Origin: Saccharopolyspora montiporae
GTDB taxonomy: Bacteria; Actinomycetota; Actinomycetes; Mycobacteriales; Pseudonocardiaceae
Direction of reading: 5' to 3'
Length of the DNA: 64,000 nt
Assembly: GCF_015209505.1 (NCBI RefSeq)
Contig: NZ_JADEYC010000019.1
Coordinates: 142,099-206,098, forward strand
Numbering within the stretch: position 1 is the stretch's first letter; each line of letters opens with the position of its first letter. Below the pieces are notes generated by a model, which searched no databases, was not told the origin of the DNA, and worked only from the letters and a program-made list of their open reading frames with translations. Positions 35,765 to 44,561 of this stretch are shown piece by piece. The translations under genes and the position numbers were made by a program.

Positions 35765-36208
35765 GTGGCTCTGGACGGCGAGTACGAACCGAACGCCTGG
35801 GATTGGGTGGCCGACCACGTCGCCCGCTACGAGGCCAGCGGCGGTGCGGACGGCGGCACGATGAAGGACCGCCCCTGCGTGGTGCTGACCACCAAGGGTG
35901 CCCGGTCCGGCAAGACGCGCAAGGTGCCGGTGATGCGGGTCAGCGACGGCGAGCGGTACGCGGTGGTGGCCTCGCTGGGCGGTGCCCCGAACAATCCGGT
36001 GTGGGCGAACAACCTCATGACGTTCCCGCAGGACGTCCGCTTGCAGGACGGGCCGCGCGTGCTGGACTGCACCGCGCACCTCGCCGAGGGGGCGGAGCGC
36101 GCCACGTGGTGGGACCGCGCGGTGGCGGCGTTCCCGGAGTACGCCGAGTACCAGGGCAAAACCGACCGGGTGATCCCGGTCTTCGTGCTGGAGCCGGTGG
36201 CCGGATGA
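35765..36208 (+). CDS. Deazaflavin (F420)-dependent nitroreductase family protein
   Basis: The 147-residue protein fits the DDN/F420 split-barrel family, with RPCVVLTTKGARSGKTRKVPVMRV, YAVVASLGGAPNNPVWANNL and a C-terminal KTDRVIPVFVLEP. DDN-type enzymes use reduced F420 to reduce nitro groups or quinones. GTG 35765 is preceded by AGGAGG at 6 bases. It may help to detoxify or reduce menaquinone-type substrates. A similar gene lies at 38246-38740. Confidence 0.87.
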   Translation: MALDGEYEPNAWDWVADHVARYEASGGADGGTMKDRPCVVLTTKGARSGKTRKVPVMRVSDGERYAVVASLGGAPNNPVWANNLMTFPQDVRLQDGPRVLDCTAHLAEGAERATWWDRAVAAFPEYAEYQGKTDRVIPVFVLEPVAG

Positions 36209-36251
36209 CCGGAACCGGGGGCGGCCGCCGGATCGCGGGGCCGCCCACCGG

Positions 36252-36701
36252 TCACAGCGGGTGCAGCTCGGGCAGGTTCACCACGATCGCTTCCTGGGTG
36301 CTGCGCGAGATCACCACCACCGCTTCGGTGGACGGGTCCGGATTCTCCTCGCGGTGCGGGACGTACGGCGGCACGAAGACGAAATCGCCGGGTTCGGTGC
36401 GCAGCCGGACCTCGCCGGTCCCGTCGTGGAAGACGAACTCGGGGTTGCCGCGCACCACGTAGATCGAGGTCTCGGATTCGCCGTGGTGGTGGTCGCCCGA
36501 CGCGGCCCCCGGCGCGACGCGGGTCTCGCCGGTCCAGATGCGCTCCGAGCCGACCGCGTCCCCGCTGATGGCCGCGAGCCGCGTCATGCCCGCGGTCTGC
36601 GCGGTGCGCCCGTCCAGGTCGGCACCCCGGACGTGGTGCAGCCGCGTGCGCAGCACCGCGCGCTCCGCGGCGTCGAGATGCGGGTGGAAGGCGTCGCTCA
36701 T
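36252..36701 (-). CDS. Cupin domain protein
   Basis: The 149-residue protein has cupin motif 1 GDHHHGESETSIYVVRGNPEFVF (metal His cluster, Glu) near residue 68 and motif 2 EPGDFVFVPPYVPHREEN near 105. Compared with the cupin at 9.4 kb it has a longer N-terminal arm (RTRLHHVRGADLDGRTAQTAGM). Such small cupins bind a metal and a small acid or sugar, and the function is not predictable. It is convergent with the DDN-like gene and lies downstream of the lipase gene. Confidence 0.8.
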   Translation of the reverse strand: MSDAFHPHLDAAERAVLRTRLHHVRGADLDGRTAQTAGMTRLAAISGDAVGSERIWTGETRVAPGAASGDHHHGESETSIYVVRGNPEFVFHDGTGEVRLRTEPGDFVFVPPYVPHREENPDPSTEAVVVISRSTQEAIVVNLPELHPL

Positions 36702-36808
36702 CGCAGTCCTCCGTGTCGTGCTCCGCGCCGGTTCGCGGTCGGCCTCGGTTCACCGAACCGCGAGGCGCAGCACGCGTCAAGGAGTGCCGACGGTTCCCGC
36801 GCAGCGTG

Positions 36809-38047
36809 TCAGCGGCAGCCGTCCGGTGGCGGCATCCCGGCGAAGCGGGCGCCGATCCACTGCAGCGCCTCGGGGGCGGACTGCCGGACGACCGTGTCGT
36901 GCCCGCCCGGGTACTCGCGGTACTGCACCGGCGTCGCGTGTCGGCACTGCTCGGCGACGACGGCGTCGACGGTCTTCGCGGCCACCAAGGCGTCCGCGGC
37001 CCCGGACACCACGAAAAGCGGCGCGGCCAACGGCGCATCGTCGTACCGGTTGTGCTGGATGAACCGGCGCACCGCGGGATTCTCGGTCGCATCCGGCCTG
37101 AGGTACTCGTCGGCGGTCCCGCGCGCCCCGAGCGCCTCACCGACGCCCATGCACCCGTCGTGCACGGAGCGCTCGTACTGGCGCATGCCCGCCGGAGTGA
37201 GGATTTCCTGCGGGTGGAACCCCGGGTCCTGCACGGCGAGCGCGTAGGCGATGTAGGGCAGATAGGACGCGACACCGGGACGGTCGCCGAGCTCGGGAAG
37301 CACGGTGTCCAGCGGGGTCGCCGGCGCCAGCGCCACGGCGCCGACCAGCTCGCCGACCGGTTCCGCGGTCTGCTGCGCGGCGGCACCCCACGCGGCCTGC
37401 CCGCCCTGCGAGTGCCCGGCCACGACCCACCGGTCGCTGAGCCCGCTGACGGCCTCACCCGCTGCGGCGGTCGCGTAGCGCACGTCGTTGGCGTTGGCCG
37501 GCATGGTGTTGAACTCGTGGTCGCGCCCGGCGCCCAGGCCCGAGTAGTCGGTGGCGACGACCGCGTAACCCCAGTCGAGGTAGTCCGCGAAGCGGCCTCC
37601 GCCGTGCAGGTCGCGCATCAGGGTGGGCGCGCAGTCGGGCTCGACCCCGGTCGCACCGTGCGCCCAGCTGATCACCGGCCACCCGCCCTCGGGTGGGGGA
37701 CCGCCCGGGGTGAGCACCGCCGCCGAGGTGGCGGTGGGCTCGTGCTGCGCCGAGCGGGATTCGTACACGATGCGGGTGGCGCGCACACCGTCCGGGAGGG
37801 ACCAGCCGCCGAACGGCTCCGCGCGCAGCAGCGTGCCCGGTTCCGCACCGGTGGGTTCGGCCGCGTAGAACCCGTCCCGCGGCAGGGCGTTCGCCGTCTG
37901 CTCGGCTTCGGCCCGCTCCACGACCCGGTCGGACGGTTCGGACCCCGCGCCGGTACTCCGCCCGGACTGCGGGTCGGCCCCGCAGCCGGCGAGCGCCGCC
38001 AGCACTCCGGCGGCGGTAGCGGCGAACCACCCGCGTCGGTGCGCCAT
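36809..38047 (-). CDS. Secreted alpha/beta-hydrolase lipoprotein of the secretory lipase type
   Basis: The 412-residue protein starts with a lipoprotein signal (AATAAGVLAALAGCGADP, lipobox LAGC). The catalytic domain has the oxyanion region WAHGATGVEPDCAP, the nucleophile VVAGHSQGGQAAWG (Ser in GHSQG near residue 190), and late Asp and His (SGAADALVAAKTV; GGHDTVV). It is similar over nearly its whole length to the gene at 39401-40687, so the two are paralogues. It would hydrolyse lipids or esters at the cell surface. GGGAGGGG precedes the ATG. Confidence 0.86.
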   Translation of the reverse strand: MAHRRGWFAATAAGVLAALAGCGADPQSGRSTGAGSEPSDRVVERAEAEQTANALPRDGFYAAEPTGAEPGTLLRAEPFGGWSLPDGVRATRIVYESRSAQHEPTATSAAVLTPGGPPPEGGWPVISWAHGATGVEPDCAPTLMRDLHGGGRFADYLDWGYAVVATDYSGLGAGRDHEFNTMPANANDVRYATAAAGEAVSGLSDRWVVAGHSQGGQAAWGAAAQQTAEPVGELVGAVALAPATPLDTVLPELGDRPGVASYLPYIAYALAVQDPGFHPQEILTPAGMRQYERSVHDGCMGVGEALGARGTADEYLRPDATENPAVRRFIQHNRYDDAPLAAPLFVVSGAADALVAAKTVDAVVAEQCRHATPVQYREYPGGHDTVVRQSAPEALQWIGARFAGMPPPDGCR

Positions 38048-38245
38048 GCGCTGTTCCCCTCCCGGTGCTGCCGGTGCGGGACGGGATCGACGGTGCGCAC
38101 CGGCCGCCGCCGTTCCGGCATGTCGGCCGTCCTCGTTGTACAGCGGGCAATCCGACCCGACAAGGTCGAAAAGCACTACGCACACGGCTGGTTGACCGTC
38201 ATGGCAGCGCGTGTTCGATGCGCGGCAGGGCGGTTCGCGCCGGGG

Positions 38246-38740
38246 TCAGCGCGGGGTGAGCACCAGCACCGGAATCTCCCGCTCGGTCCAGGACCGGTAC
38301 TTGGCGAAGTCGGCGTAGTGCTCGACCAGCCGTTCCCACAGGTCGTCCCGCTCCCGGCCCACGGCCTCACTCGCCCGGACTGCGACACCGCGCCTGCCGG
38401 GCAGGTGGACGCGGGTTTCCGGGTGCGCTAGCAGGTTGAAGTACCACTGCGGGTGCTGCGGCAGTCCGCCCTGGGAGGCGACCACGACGAGGTCGTCCCC
38501 GCGCCGCAGGTACAGCAGCGGAGTGGTGAACACTCGCCCGGACTTGCGGCCGCGGTGCTCCAGCAGCAGCGTCGGGACGGGTTTGCGCAGACCGGCCCCG
38601 ACGCGCCACATCCTGCCGATGCGCCCGTTGGTGGCCCGGAAGACCCGCACCTGGATCCGGGCCATGTACTTGATCATCGCGGCCGTGATCGGTGAATGGA
38701 GGCCGCGCGGTGCCTCATCGGGCAGGCTGAACCGTCCCAT
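38246..38740 (-). CDS. DDN-type F420-dependent oxidoreductase (nitroreductase/deazaflavin family)
   Basis: The 164-residue protein has TLLLEHRGRKSGRVFTTPLLYLRRGDDLVVVASQGGLPQHPQW with the same split-barrel core as the DDN family, and ends REIPVLVLTPR. It differs from the DDN-like gene at 35.8 kb by a longer N-terminal helical arm (ITAAMIKYMARIQVRVFRATNGRIG). ATG 38740 has AGGAG 5 bases upstream. It is followed downstream on the same strand by the lipase gene and preceded by the PPOX-class gene 17 bases away, so they probably share one transcript. Confidence 0.87.
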   Translation of the reverse strand: MGRFSLPDEAPRGLHSPITAAMIKYMARIQVRVFRATNGRIGRMWRVGAGLRKPVPTLLLEHRGRKSGRVFTTPLLYLRRGDDLVVVASQGGLPQHPQWYFNLLAHPETRVHLPGRRGVAVRASEAVGRERDDLWERLVEHYADFAKYRSWTEREIPVLVLTPR

Positions 38741-38757
38741 GGCGACTCCTGCGCAGG

Positions 38758-39264
38758 TCAGCGGTCGGTGGGCTGCGGCGCGGTGCTGCCGCCGAGCGGC
38801 ATCGGGTCCAGGCCGAGCTTGCGGTGGTCCCAGGAGCGGGTCCGCTCGACGTCCAGCCGCACGGCGACCCGGTTGTGCAACATCGTCTCCACGAAGGGAC
38901 GAACCTCCTCGTCGTAGGGACCGTGGTAGCGCTCCCAGATGCCCACGCCGACCGCCCAAAGCGCCTGCGGATCCTCGACGATCTCGGCACGACCTTCCAG
39001 CGACACACCGCGTAGCGCGTCGTAGGTCAGCCCGTCCTCCAGGAGCACGGTGACCCGCGGGTCCCGGCGGATGTTGCGCGCCTTCTGCGCCTTGGCCTTG
39101 GTCTCGAACCACAGCACGCCGTCGAGGACGGCGAACCACATGGCGACCGCGTGCGGATGGCCGGTCGGGCCCAGCGACGCCAGGACCGCCGTGCGCCGGG
39201 CCGCCACGTGGTCGGTGATCTCCGCGGAGGTCATCTCGACCTGGGAACGCTGGTTCTTCCCCAC
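38758..39264 (-). CDS. PPOX-class F420/FMN-dependent oxidoreductase
   Basis: The 168-residue protein has the N-terminal barrel RTAVLASLGPTGHPHAVAMWF, then FETKAKAQKARNIRRDPRVTVLLE and the conserved dimer Trp in GVGIWERYHGPYDEE. It is a pyridoxamine-oxidase-like flavin or F420 protein, related in fold but longer than the one at 10994-11413. The start GTG 39264 has AAAGGA about 9 bases upstream. It forms an operon with the DDN-type gene (17-base gap). Confidence 0.82.
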   Translation of the reverse strand: MGKNQRSQVEMTSAEITDHVAARRTAVLASLGPTGHPHAVAMWFAVLDGVLWFETKAKAQKARNIRRDPRVTVLLEDGLTYDALRGVSLEGRAEIVEDPQALWAVGVGIWERYHGPYDEEVRPFVETMLHNRVAVRLDVERTRSWDHRKLGLDPMPLGGSTAPQPTDR

Positions 39265-39400
39265 CCGTGCCCGTCCTTTCCCGGTCGCGCCGTGCCGGAC
39301 GTGGGCCCGTCGGCGATGCCCGATGCGCGGACAACCTACTGATCCGTCCCGCCGCCCGGTGGGGACGTCCCGCTGACCGGTATGGCGCAAGACGCGACCG

Positions 39401-40687
39401 TCAGCGGCACGTGTCGGGGGGTTCCTGCCCGGCGAACCGGTCGGCGATCCACTGCAGCTGGTCCTCGGCCGACTCCGTGACGAGCGAATCGTGCGTGCCG
39501 GCGTACTCGCGGTACTGCACGGGGGTCTCCTGGCCGCACTGCCGGTCGGCGGCACCGGCGACCGTGTCCGCAGGCACCGAGGTGTCCTGCGCGCCGGAGA
39601 CCGCGAACAGTGGGACGTCGAGCGGCTCGGTGTCGTACTCGTTCTGCTCGATCAGCCGCTGCACCGCCGGGTTGTCGTTCACCTCCGGCTTGAGGTACTC
39701 GGCGGGGGTCGCCGCACCGGTCAGCGCGATCGCCGAGGGCAGGCAGCCGTCGTTGACGTACCGGTCGTAGTTCTGCATCCCCGCATCGGTGAGCATGTCC
39801 TGGGGCTGAAAATCCGGATTCTGCAACGCGATCGCGTAGGCGAGGTAGGGCAGGTACACGGCCGAACCCGGTGTGCGGCTCAACTCGGGCATCGCCTGGT
39901 CGATGCGGGTCGCCGGGGCCAGCGAAACCGCACCCACGAGCTCGCCGACCGGGTCGGCCGTCTGCTGCTTCGCCGCGCCCCACGCGGCCTGCCCGCCCTG
40001 GGAGTGTCCGGCCGCCACCCAGCGGTCGCCGAGCCCCGGGACGGCCTCCGCTGCCGCCGCGATCGAGTAGCGCACATCGTTGGCGTTGGCCGGCATCGTG
40101 TCGTACTCGTGCCCCTCGCCCGCGCCCAGACCCGCGTAGTCGGTGGCGACCACGGCGTATCCGTGCGCGACGTACTCGGCGAGCACGTCGCCGTAGTAGA
40201 GGTCCTTCATCAGGCTCGGGGCGCATTGCGGCGCCACACCGCTCGTGCCGTGCGCCCACCCGATGACCGGCCATCCCCCCTCGGGTGGTTCGCCTTCCGG
40301 AGTCACGACCGCGCCCGAGGTCACCACCGGCTGCTCCTCGGCCGACCGCGACTCGTACACCATCCGGGTGCCCTGCATCCCGGGGGGCAAGTGCCAACCG
40401 CGGAACGGTTCGGCTCGCAGCAGCGTTCCCGGGTCGGCCCCGCTGGGCTCCGCCGAGTAGAACCCGTCGCGCGGCAGCGCGTTGGCGTCCTCGTCCCGCT
40501 TCGCCTCCTCCGGTGTCTGGTCCTGCACCTCGGAAGGCGGCTGCTGCACCGGGTTTCCGGGCGACTGGTCCGCGGGACCGGCCCCAGGGGGCGGAGCGGG
40601 CGGATCGGGCTGCCCAGCACAGCCACCGACGGCCGCGAGGACACCGGCGATGATCAGGGCCAGACCCGTGCGTCGGTCCGCAGACAT
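39401..40687 (-). CDS. Secreted alpha/beta-hydrolase lipoprotein, paralogue of the 36.8-kb lipase
   Basis: The 428-residue protein has a lipoprotein signal (ALIIAGVLAAVGGCAGQP, lipobox VGGC), a Pro-rich linker, then the same domain as the 36.8-kb gene. It includes WAHGTSGVAPQCAP, VVATDYAGLGAGEGHEYDTM, the nucleophile VAAGHSQGGQAAWG and the catalytic His in GTHDSLV. It would act on lipids or esters outside the cell. GGAGGCG lies upstream of the ATG. The two paralogues flank the F420 pair at 38.2-39.3 kb on the same strand. Confidence 0.86.
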   Translation of the reverse strand: MSADRRTGLALIIAGVLAAVGGCAGQPDPPAPPPGAGPADQSPGNPVQQPPSEVQDQTPEEAKRDEDANALPRDGFYSAEPSGADPGTLLRAEPFRGWHLPPGMQGTRMVYESRSAEEQPVVTSGAVVTPEGEPPEGGWPVIGWAHGTSGVAPQCAPSLMKDLYYGDVLAEYVAHGYAVVATDYAGLGAGEGHEYDTMPANANDVRYSIAAAAEAVPGLGDRWVAAGHSQGGQAAWGAAKQQTADPVGELVGAVSLAPATRIDQAMPELSRTPGSAVYLPYLAYAIALQNPDFQPQDMLTDAGMQNYDRYVNDGCLPSAIALTGAATPAEYLKPEVNDNPAVQRLIEQNEYDTEPLDVPLFAVSGAQDTSVPADTVAGAADRQCGQETPVQYREYAGTHDSLVTESAEDQLQWIADRFAGQEPPDTCR

Positions 40688-40955
40688 CGGACGCCTCCTC
40701 CCGGGGGACGACGCTGCGGGGCGCGCTTTCTCCCCGGTCGATCATCGGGGAACGCTGCCCGGCTCCCCGGTTGTACAGCTCCGCGACGATGCCCCACAAG
40801 CTGTGCCCGCCTCCCGCGACCCGACCGGCTGAGTTCGCGGAAATGATGTTTCAGCGCGGATTTCCCAATGCGCCGGCCCTCCACGCCGGGAAGCGGCGCG
40901 TCACCGGCCCCTGCGGGCACGGTGCGTCTCTCGCGCACCGCGAGCACCCGCAGGA

Positions 40956-41204
40956 TCAGTCGACCACGCAGTCGAGCAGGTAGCCGCCGTCCGCCGCTCT
41001 GCGCACCCCGTGCACGTCGGACTCGAAACCCGGGAGCCGCCGGTCGAAGTCCTGCAACGCCGCGAACAGCGGTGCTTCGGTTCCGTTCGTCCCGCAGCGC
41101 GCCCCGCAGCTGTCGCACAGCAGACGTGCGGCTTTCTCGACGGTCTTCTTCGCGGCGGCGGTGGTCCGGGCCTGCCGAACCGCCGTTGACTCGGTGCGGG
41201 GCAC
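40956..41204 (-). CDS. Small hypothetical protein with CxxC-type cluster
   Basis: The 82-residue protein has an N-terminal basic helix rich in Ala/Lys (ARTTAAAKKTVEKAARL), then LLCDSCGARCG with three closely spaced Cys that could bind a metal. It ends with FAALQDFDRRLPGFESDVHG and GGYLLDCVVD. It was not recognised as a known family. The frame is taken from this composition. GTG 41204 with a weak GGAG is the only plausible start. It may be part of a larger frame if upstream sequence has an error. Confidence 0.45.
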   Translation of the reverse strand: MPRTESTAVRQARTTAAAKKTVEKAARLLCDSCGARCGTNGTEAPLFAALQDFDRRLPGFESDVHGVRRAADGGYLLDCVVD

Positions 41205-41570
41205 CGATTCTCCGTTTTCCGGGAACCGCGTTGCTGCCGCGTCGGGGCCGGCTCGGCGGGCAGCGGGAAGGTGAGCAGCGCGGTGTCGATTCGTTCCCGC
41301 CCCTCCAGGATATGTGCGACCTGCCCAGCACGAATCCGCCGAGCATGAGATCGGAAAACCCCCGTCGAACGCTGTTTCCCGATGATATTCCGCGATTCCT
41401 ATTCCACGTCGAATCGGGCTGCGCGCCGCATATTCCTGCGGGGTCGAATTCCGGTCGCACGTTCCGCTCACTGTTCCGGGGGCGGCCCGACTCCGAGCCA
41501 GTGGGACGAGCCGTGGACCAGCCGCCGCCGTGCTGCCACCGTGGCGCGCACCCAACGGAAGAGGTGCTCC
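41205..41570. other. Divergent intergenic region before the monooxygenase operon
   Basis: About 366 bases between the small hypothetical gene (minus) and the flavin monooxygenase (plus). The stretch 41375-41450 is AT-richer than its surroundings and probably contains the monooxygenase promoter. No clear hexamers or operator found. Confidence 0.4.
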
Positions 41571-42896
41571 ATGCCCGCTCACCCGACGGTCTGCATCATC
41601 GGCGCCGGCTGCTCCGGGTTCACCACGGCCAAGCGGCTGGCCGAGCACGGCATCCCCTACGACTGCTTCGAGGAATCGGACGACATCGGTGGGAACTGGT
41701 ACTTCGACAACCCCAACGGCCGGTCCGCGTGCTACGAGTCGCTGCACATCGACACCTCGACGACCCGGCTGCAATTCGAGGACTTCCCGGCCGGGGCGGA
41801 CTGGCCGCACTTCCCGCACCACAGCCTCATCCACTCCTACTTCCGCGATTACGTCGACCACTTCGGGTTGCGCGACTCGATCACGTTCAACACCTCGGTG
41901 CAGCACGCTTCGCGGACCGATGCCGGAACGTGGCGGATCGTGCTGGACACCGGCCAGGTCCGGGAGTACGACGCGCTCGTGGTCGCCAACGGGCACCACT
42001 GGTCCCCGCGGATCCCGCAGCACCCGGGCACCTTCGACGGAGTGACCCTGCACAGCCACCAGTACCGCAGCCCGTTCGAACCGGTGGACATGCGCGGCAA
42101 GCGCGTCGTCGTCGTGGGGATGGGCAACTCGGGGCTGGACATCGCCGCCGAGCTCTCGCACCGCTCGATCGCCGAGCACGTGTGGGTGTCGGCCCGGCGC
42201 GGCGTGTGGGTGCTGGCGAAGTACCGGGGTGGCAAACCCGCGGACAAGATGATGATGCCGCCCTGGATGCCGAAGCGGCTCGGGCTGCGACTGGCACGCC
42301 GCGCGATCCGCAAATCGCTGGGCAACATGGCCGACTACGGGCTGCCCGAACCGGATCACGAACCGCTGTCGGCGCACCCGTCGGTGAGCGTCGATTTCCT
42401 CGCCAAGGCAGGATCCGGTGACCTGACCTGCGTCCCGGAGATCGAGCGGTTGGACGGTGACGCCGTGGTCTGCACCGACGGCACCCGCGTCCGAGCGGAC
42501 GTCATCGTGTTCGCCACCGGGTACGACATGCGGTTCCCGTTCTTCGACGATCCCGCGCTGCTGCCGGACGAGCAGCACCGGATGCCGCTGTTCAAGCGCA
42601 TGATGCGCCCCGGGATCGACAACCTGTACTACGCGGGCCTGGCGCAGGCGTCGCCGACGATCGTCAACCTCGCCGAACAGCAGAGCAAGCTCATCGCCGA
42701 GCACCTGGACGGCAGTTACCGGCTTCCGGGGCCGGCTGCCATGGCCTCGGCCATCGAGCGGGACGAGAAGGCGCACCTCGCGCAGTACTACAGCGCACCC
42801 CGGCACACCATCCAGGTCGACTTCGCCCGCTACGTCCGCGACCTGCACAAGGAACTCGCCGCGGGGCGCAAGCGCGTCGGGGCGCGGGCGCGGTGA
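41571..42896 (+). CDS. Flavin-containing monooxygenase (FMO/BVMO-like)
   Basis: The 441-residue protein has the FAD Rossmann motif CIIGAGCSG at residues 8-16, a GG-W context DDIGGNWYF, and the FMO fingerprint FDGVTLHSHQYRS. A second NADPH-binding motif is VVVVGMGNSG near residue 182, followed by the late FATGYD. It hydroxylates a soft nucleophile or performs Baeyer-Villiger oxidation. The stop overlaps the hydrolase start (GTGA), so an ester made by this enzyme could be passed to its neighbour. The ATG has GGAAGAGG upstream. Confidence 0.9.
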   Translation: MPAHPTVCIIGAGCSGFTTAKRLAEHGIPYDCFEESDDIGGNWYFDNPNGRSACYESLHIDTSTTRLQFEDFPAGADWPHFPHHSLIHSYFRDYVDHFGLRDSITFNTSVQHASRTDAGTWRIVLDTGQVREYDALVVANGHHWSPRIPQHPGTFDGVTLHSHQYRSPFEPVDMRGKRVVVVGMGNSGLDIAAELSHRSIAEHVWVSARRGVWVLAKYRGGKPADKMMMPPWMPKRLGLRLARRAIRKSLGNMADYGLPEPDHEPLSAHPSVSVDFLAKAGSGDLTCVPEIERLDGDAVVCTDGTRVRADVIVFATGYDMRFPFFDDPALLPDEQHRMPLFKRMMRPGIDNLYYAGLAQASPTIVNLAEQQSKLIAEHLDGSYRLPGPAAMASAIERDEKAHLAQYYSAPRHTIQVDFARYVRDLHKELAAGRKRVGARAR

Positions 42897-44023
42897 CCGT
42901 CGAGGGGCGCTGCGCGCCGCGATTCGCCGCGGTGCGCCGGCTACTGGCCGAGCGCCTGGCATCCGGTGCGGACGTCGGGGCGTCGGTGTGCGTCATCCGG
43001 GACGGCGACGTGCTCGTGGACCTGTGGGGCGGGCTGGCCGACGCGGAGCGCGGGATCCCGTGGACGGCGGACACGCTGGTCAACACGTATTCGCTGACCA
43101 AGACGATGACTGCCCTGGTCGCGCTGGCGCTCGTCGATCGCGGGGCGCTGGACCCGGATGCGCCCGTCGCCGAGTACTGGCCGGAGTTCGCCGCCGCGGG
43201 CAAGCAGGACGTGCTGGTGCGGCACGTCCTGGGCCACACCAGCGGGGTGTGCACCTGGGCGGATCCGATATCACTGCCCGAGCTCTACGACGCGCGGGCA
43301 GCGGCGGCGAAGCTCGCCGCGCAACCGCCCCGCTGGACGCCCGGTGACGGGTCCGGGTACCAGGCGATCAACCACGGGCACCTGGTCGGCGAGATCGTCC
43401 GCCGGATCACCGGGCGCTCGCTGGGCACCGTGCTGCGGGAGGAGTTCTGCGCACCGGCCGGCGCCGACTACTGGCTCGGGGCCCCGGACGACGTGCATCC
43501 GCGCGTCGCGGCACTCGTCGCAGCACCGCCGCCTGCCGGTGCACCGCGAGCCACCGGGTTGGCGGCCGAGGTACTGGGCAATCCCGTCGTGCCACCGTCG
43601 ATCACCGGCACGCGCCCGTTCCTGGCCGCCGAGATCGGCGGGATGAACGGGCAGGGCAACGCGCGTTCGGTGGCCGAGCTGCAATCCGTCGTCTCGCACG
43701 GTGGTGTCCGCGACGGACACCGGTTCCTCTCCGAAGACGTGCTGGAGCGCATCTTCGACGTGCAGTCCTCCGGCGTCGACCGAGTGCTCGGCGTGCCGCT
43801 GCGGTTCGGGCTCGGTTACGCGCTGCCCGCACCGGCTGCGATGCCCGCGGTGCCCCGGGGCCGGGTCTGCTGGTGGACCGGGTTCGGCGGTTCGGTCGTG
43901 GTCAACGATCTCGACCGCCGCCTGACGGTGGCTTACGTGATGAACAGGCTGCACCGCCCGCTGATCGGCGCCCCGAACGCCACCGCCTACCTCGACGCCG
44001 TCTACGCCGCGGCCGATCGGTGA
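42893..44023 (+). CDS. Beta-lactamase-like serine hydrolase/esterase
   Basis: The 376-residue protein has the class C-type pattern: Ser67-LT-Lys70 (SLTK), Tyr156 in YQAIN and a C-terminal WTGFGGSVVVND replacing KTG. The first 30 residues are leaderless and cytosolic. It belongs to the EstB/serine-hydrolase group that cleaves esters or peptides, not a true lactamase. It starts with GTG inside the monooxygenase stop, indicating coupled translation and a likely shared pathway (oxidise, then hydrolyse). Confidence 0.87.
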   Translation: MTVEGRCAPRFAAVRRLLAERLASGADVGASVCVIRDGDVLVDLWGGLADAERGIPWTADTLVNTYSLTKTMTALVALALVDRGALDPDAPVAEYWPEFAAAGKQDVLVRHVLGHTSGVCTWADPISLPELYDARAAAAKLAAQPPRWTPGDGSGYQAINHGHLVGEIVRRITGRSLGTVLREEFCAPAGADYWLGAPDDVHPRVAALVAAPPPAGAPRATGLAAEVLGNPVVPPSITGTRPFLAAEIGGMNGQGNARSVAELQSVVSHGGVRDGHRFLSEDVLERIFDVQSSGVDRVLGVPLRFGLGYALPAPAAMPAVPRGRVCWWTGFGGSVVVNDLDRRLTVAYVMNRLHRPLIGAPNATAYLDAVYAAADR

Positions 44024-44232
44024 GGACGGGGTGACGCCGCTCGGCGGACGGACGAGCCGTCGCGTCCCGGTGCTCCCGGCAGCGCATCCGCGGGGAGCAC
44101 CACCGGCCCCGGTCTCCCGGCGGGACCGGTACCGCCGAACGGGCCACGCCGGTGCGGGCGCGGCGATCGGGGCTGTGCAACGGCTTCCCACCAGATAGGA
44201 ACGCGCCGCACGTCCCAGAGCGTGGTCGACTG

Positions 44233-44261
44233 TTGACCGCCCGCGATCGCGGATCGAAGAT
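44233..44261 (+). promoter_or_regulatory. Putative promoter of the leader peptide
   Basis: TTGACC (44233-44238) and GAAGAT (44256-44261) are separated by 17 bases. Transcription would begin around 44268-44270, i.e. at or next to the ATG of the leader ORF, which would then be leaderless. The -10 match is weak, so this is tentative. Confidence 0.45.
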
Positions 44262-44269
44262 CTGTGGCC

Positions 44270-44359
44270 ATGTCGTGGTTGCCCACCCTGGTGGCTCGGC
44301 TGCACGTGGACCTGCAGCACCAAGCCAGCGCACTGTGTAGCGACAGCCCGCGGGCCTGA
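44270..44359 (+). CDS. Putative cysteine-attenuator leader peptide
   Basis: ATG 44270 opens 29 codons. The peptide contains RLHVDLQHQASALCSDS, which resembles the R-x-H-V-D-L-x-x-x-A-S-A-x-C pattern of short actinobacterial leader peptides placed upstream of sulphur-metabolism genes, where ribosome stalling at Cys codons controls downstream expression. The single Cys is at residue 24. There is no Shine-Dalgarno site, and a promoter ends just before the ATG, so it may be leaderless. The downstream gene starts 202 bases later. Match to the family is from memory of its consensus, not a search. Confidence 0.65.
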   Translation: MSWLPTLVARLHVDLQHQASALCSDSPRA

Positions 44360-44430
44360 CCGGACCCGCCCGTCCTCCGGACGACCCCACCTCCCGTCCT
44401 CGCCCTCCGCACACCGGATCACGGCCGCAC

Positions 44431-44456
44431 CGCGCCGTTCCCGGTGCCACGGCGCG
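44431..44456 (+). terminator. GC-rich hairpin in the leader, attenuator candidate
   Basis: CGCGCCGT and ACGGCGCG form a perfect 8-bp stem around a 10-base loop, 71 bases after the leader peptide stop and 105 bases before the next gene. No T-run is visible. It is a candidate for the terminator arm of a leader-peptide attenuator. The rest of 44360-44561 shows no gene. Confidence 0.4.
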
Positions 44457-44561
44457 CGTCTCCCGCACCTCGTCGTCCGGTCTCGCACCGCCGCACCCGG
44501 GTGCGCACGTCGCGCCCGGCGGACACCACCTGCTCACCCGACGAAAAACGGGAGAACACCG

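Noticed and set aside
42893..44023. True beta-lactamase
   Set aside because: It lacks a signal peptide and the usual KTG motif; the SxxK/YxxN pattern fits the esterase-like serine hydrolase group.
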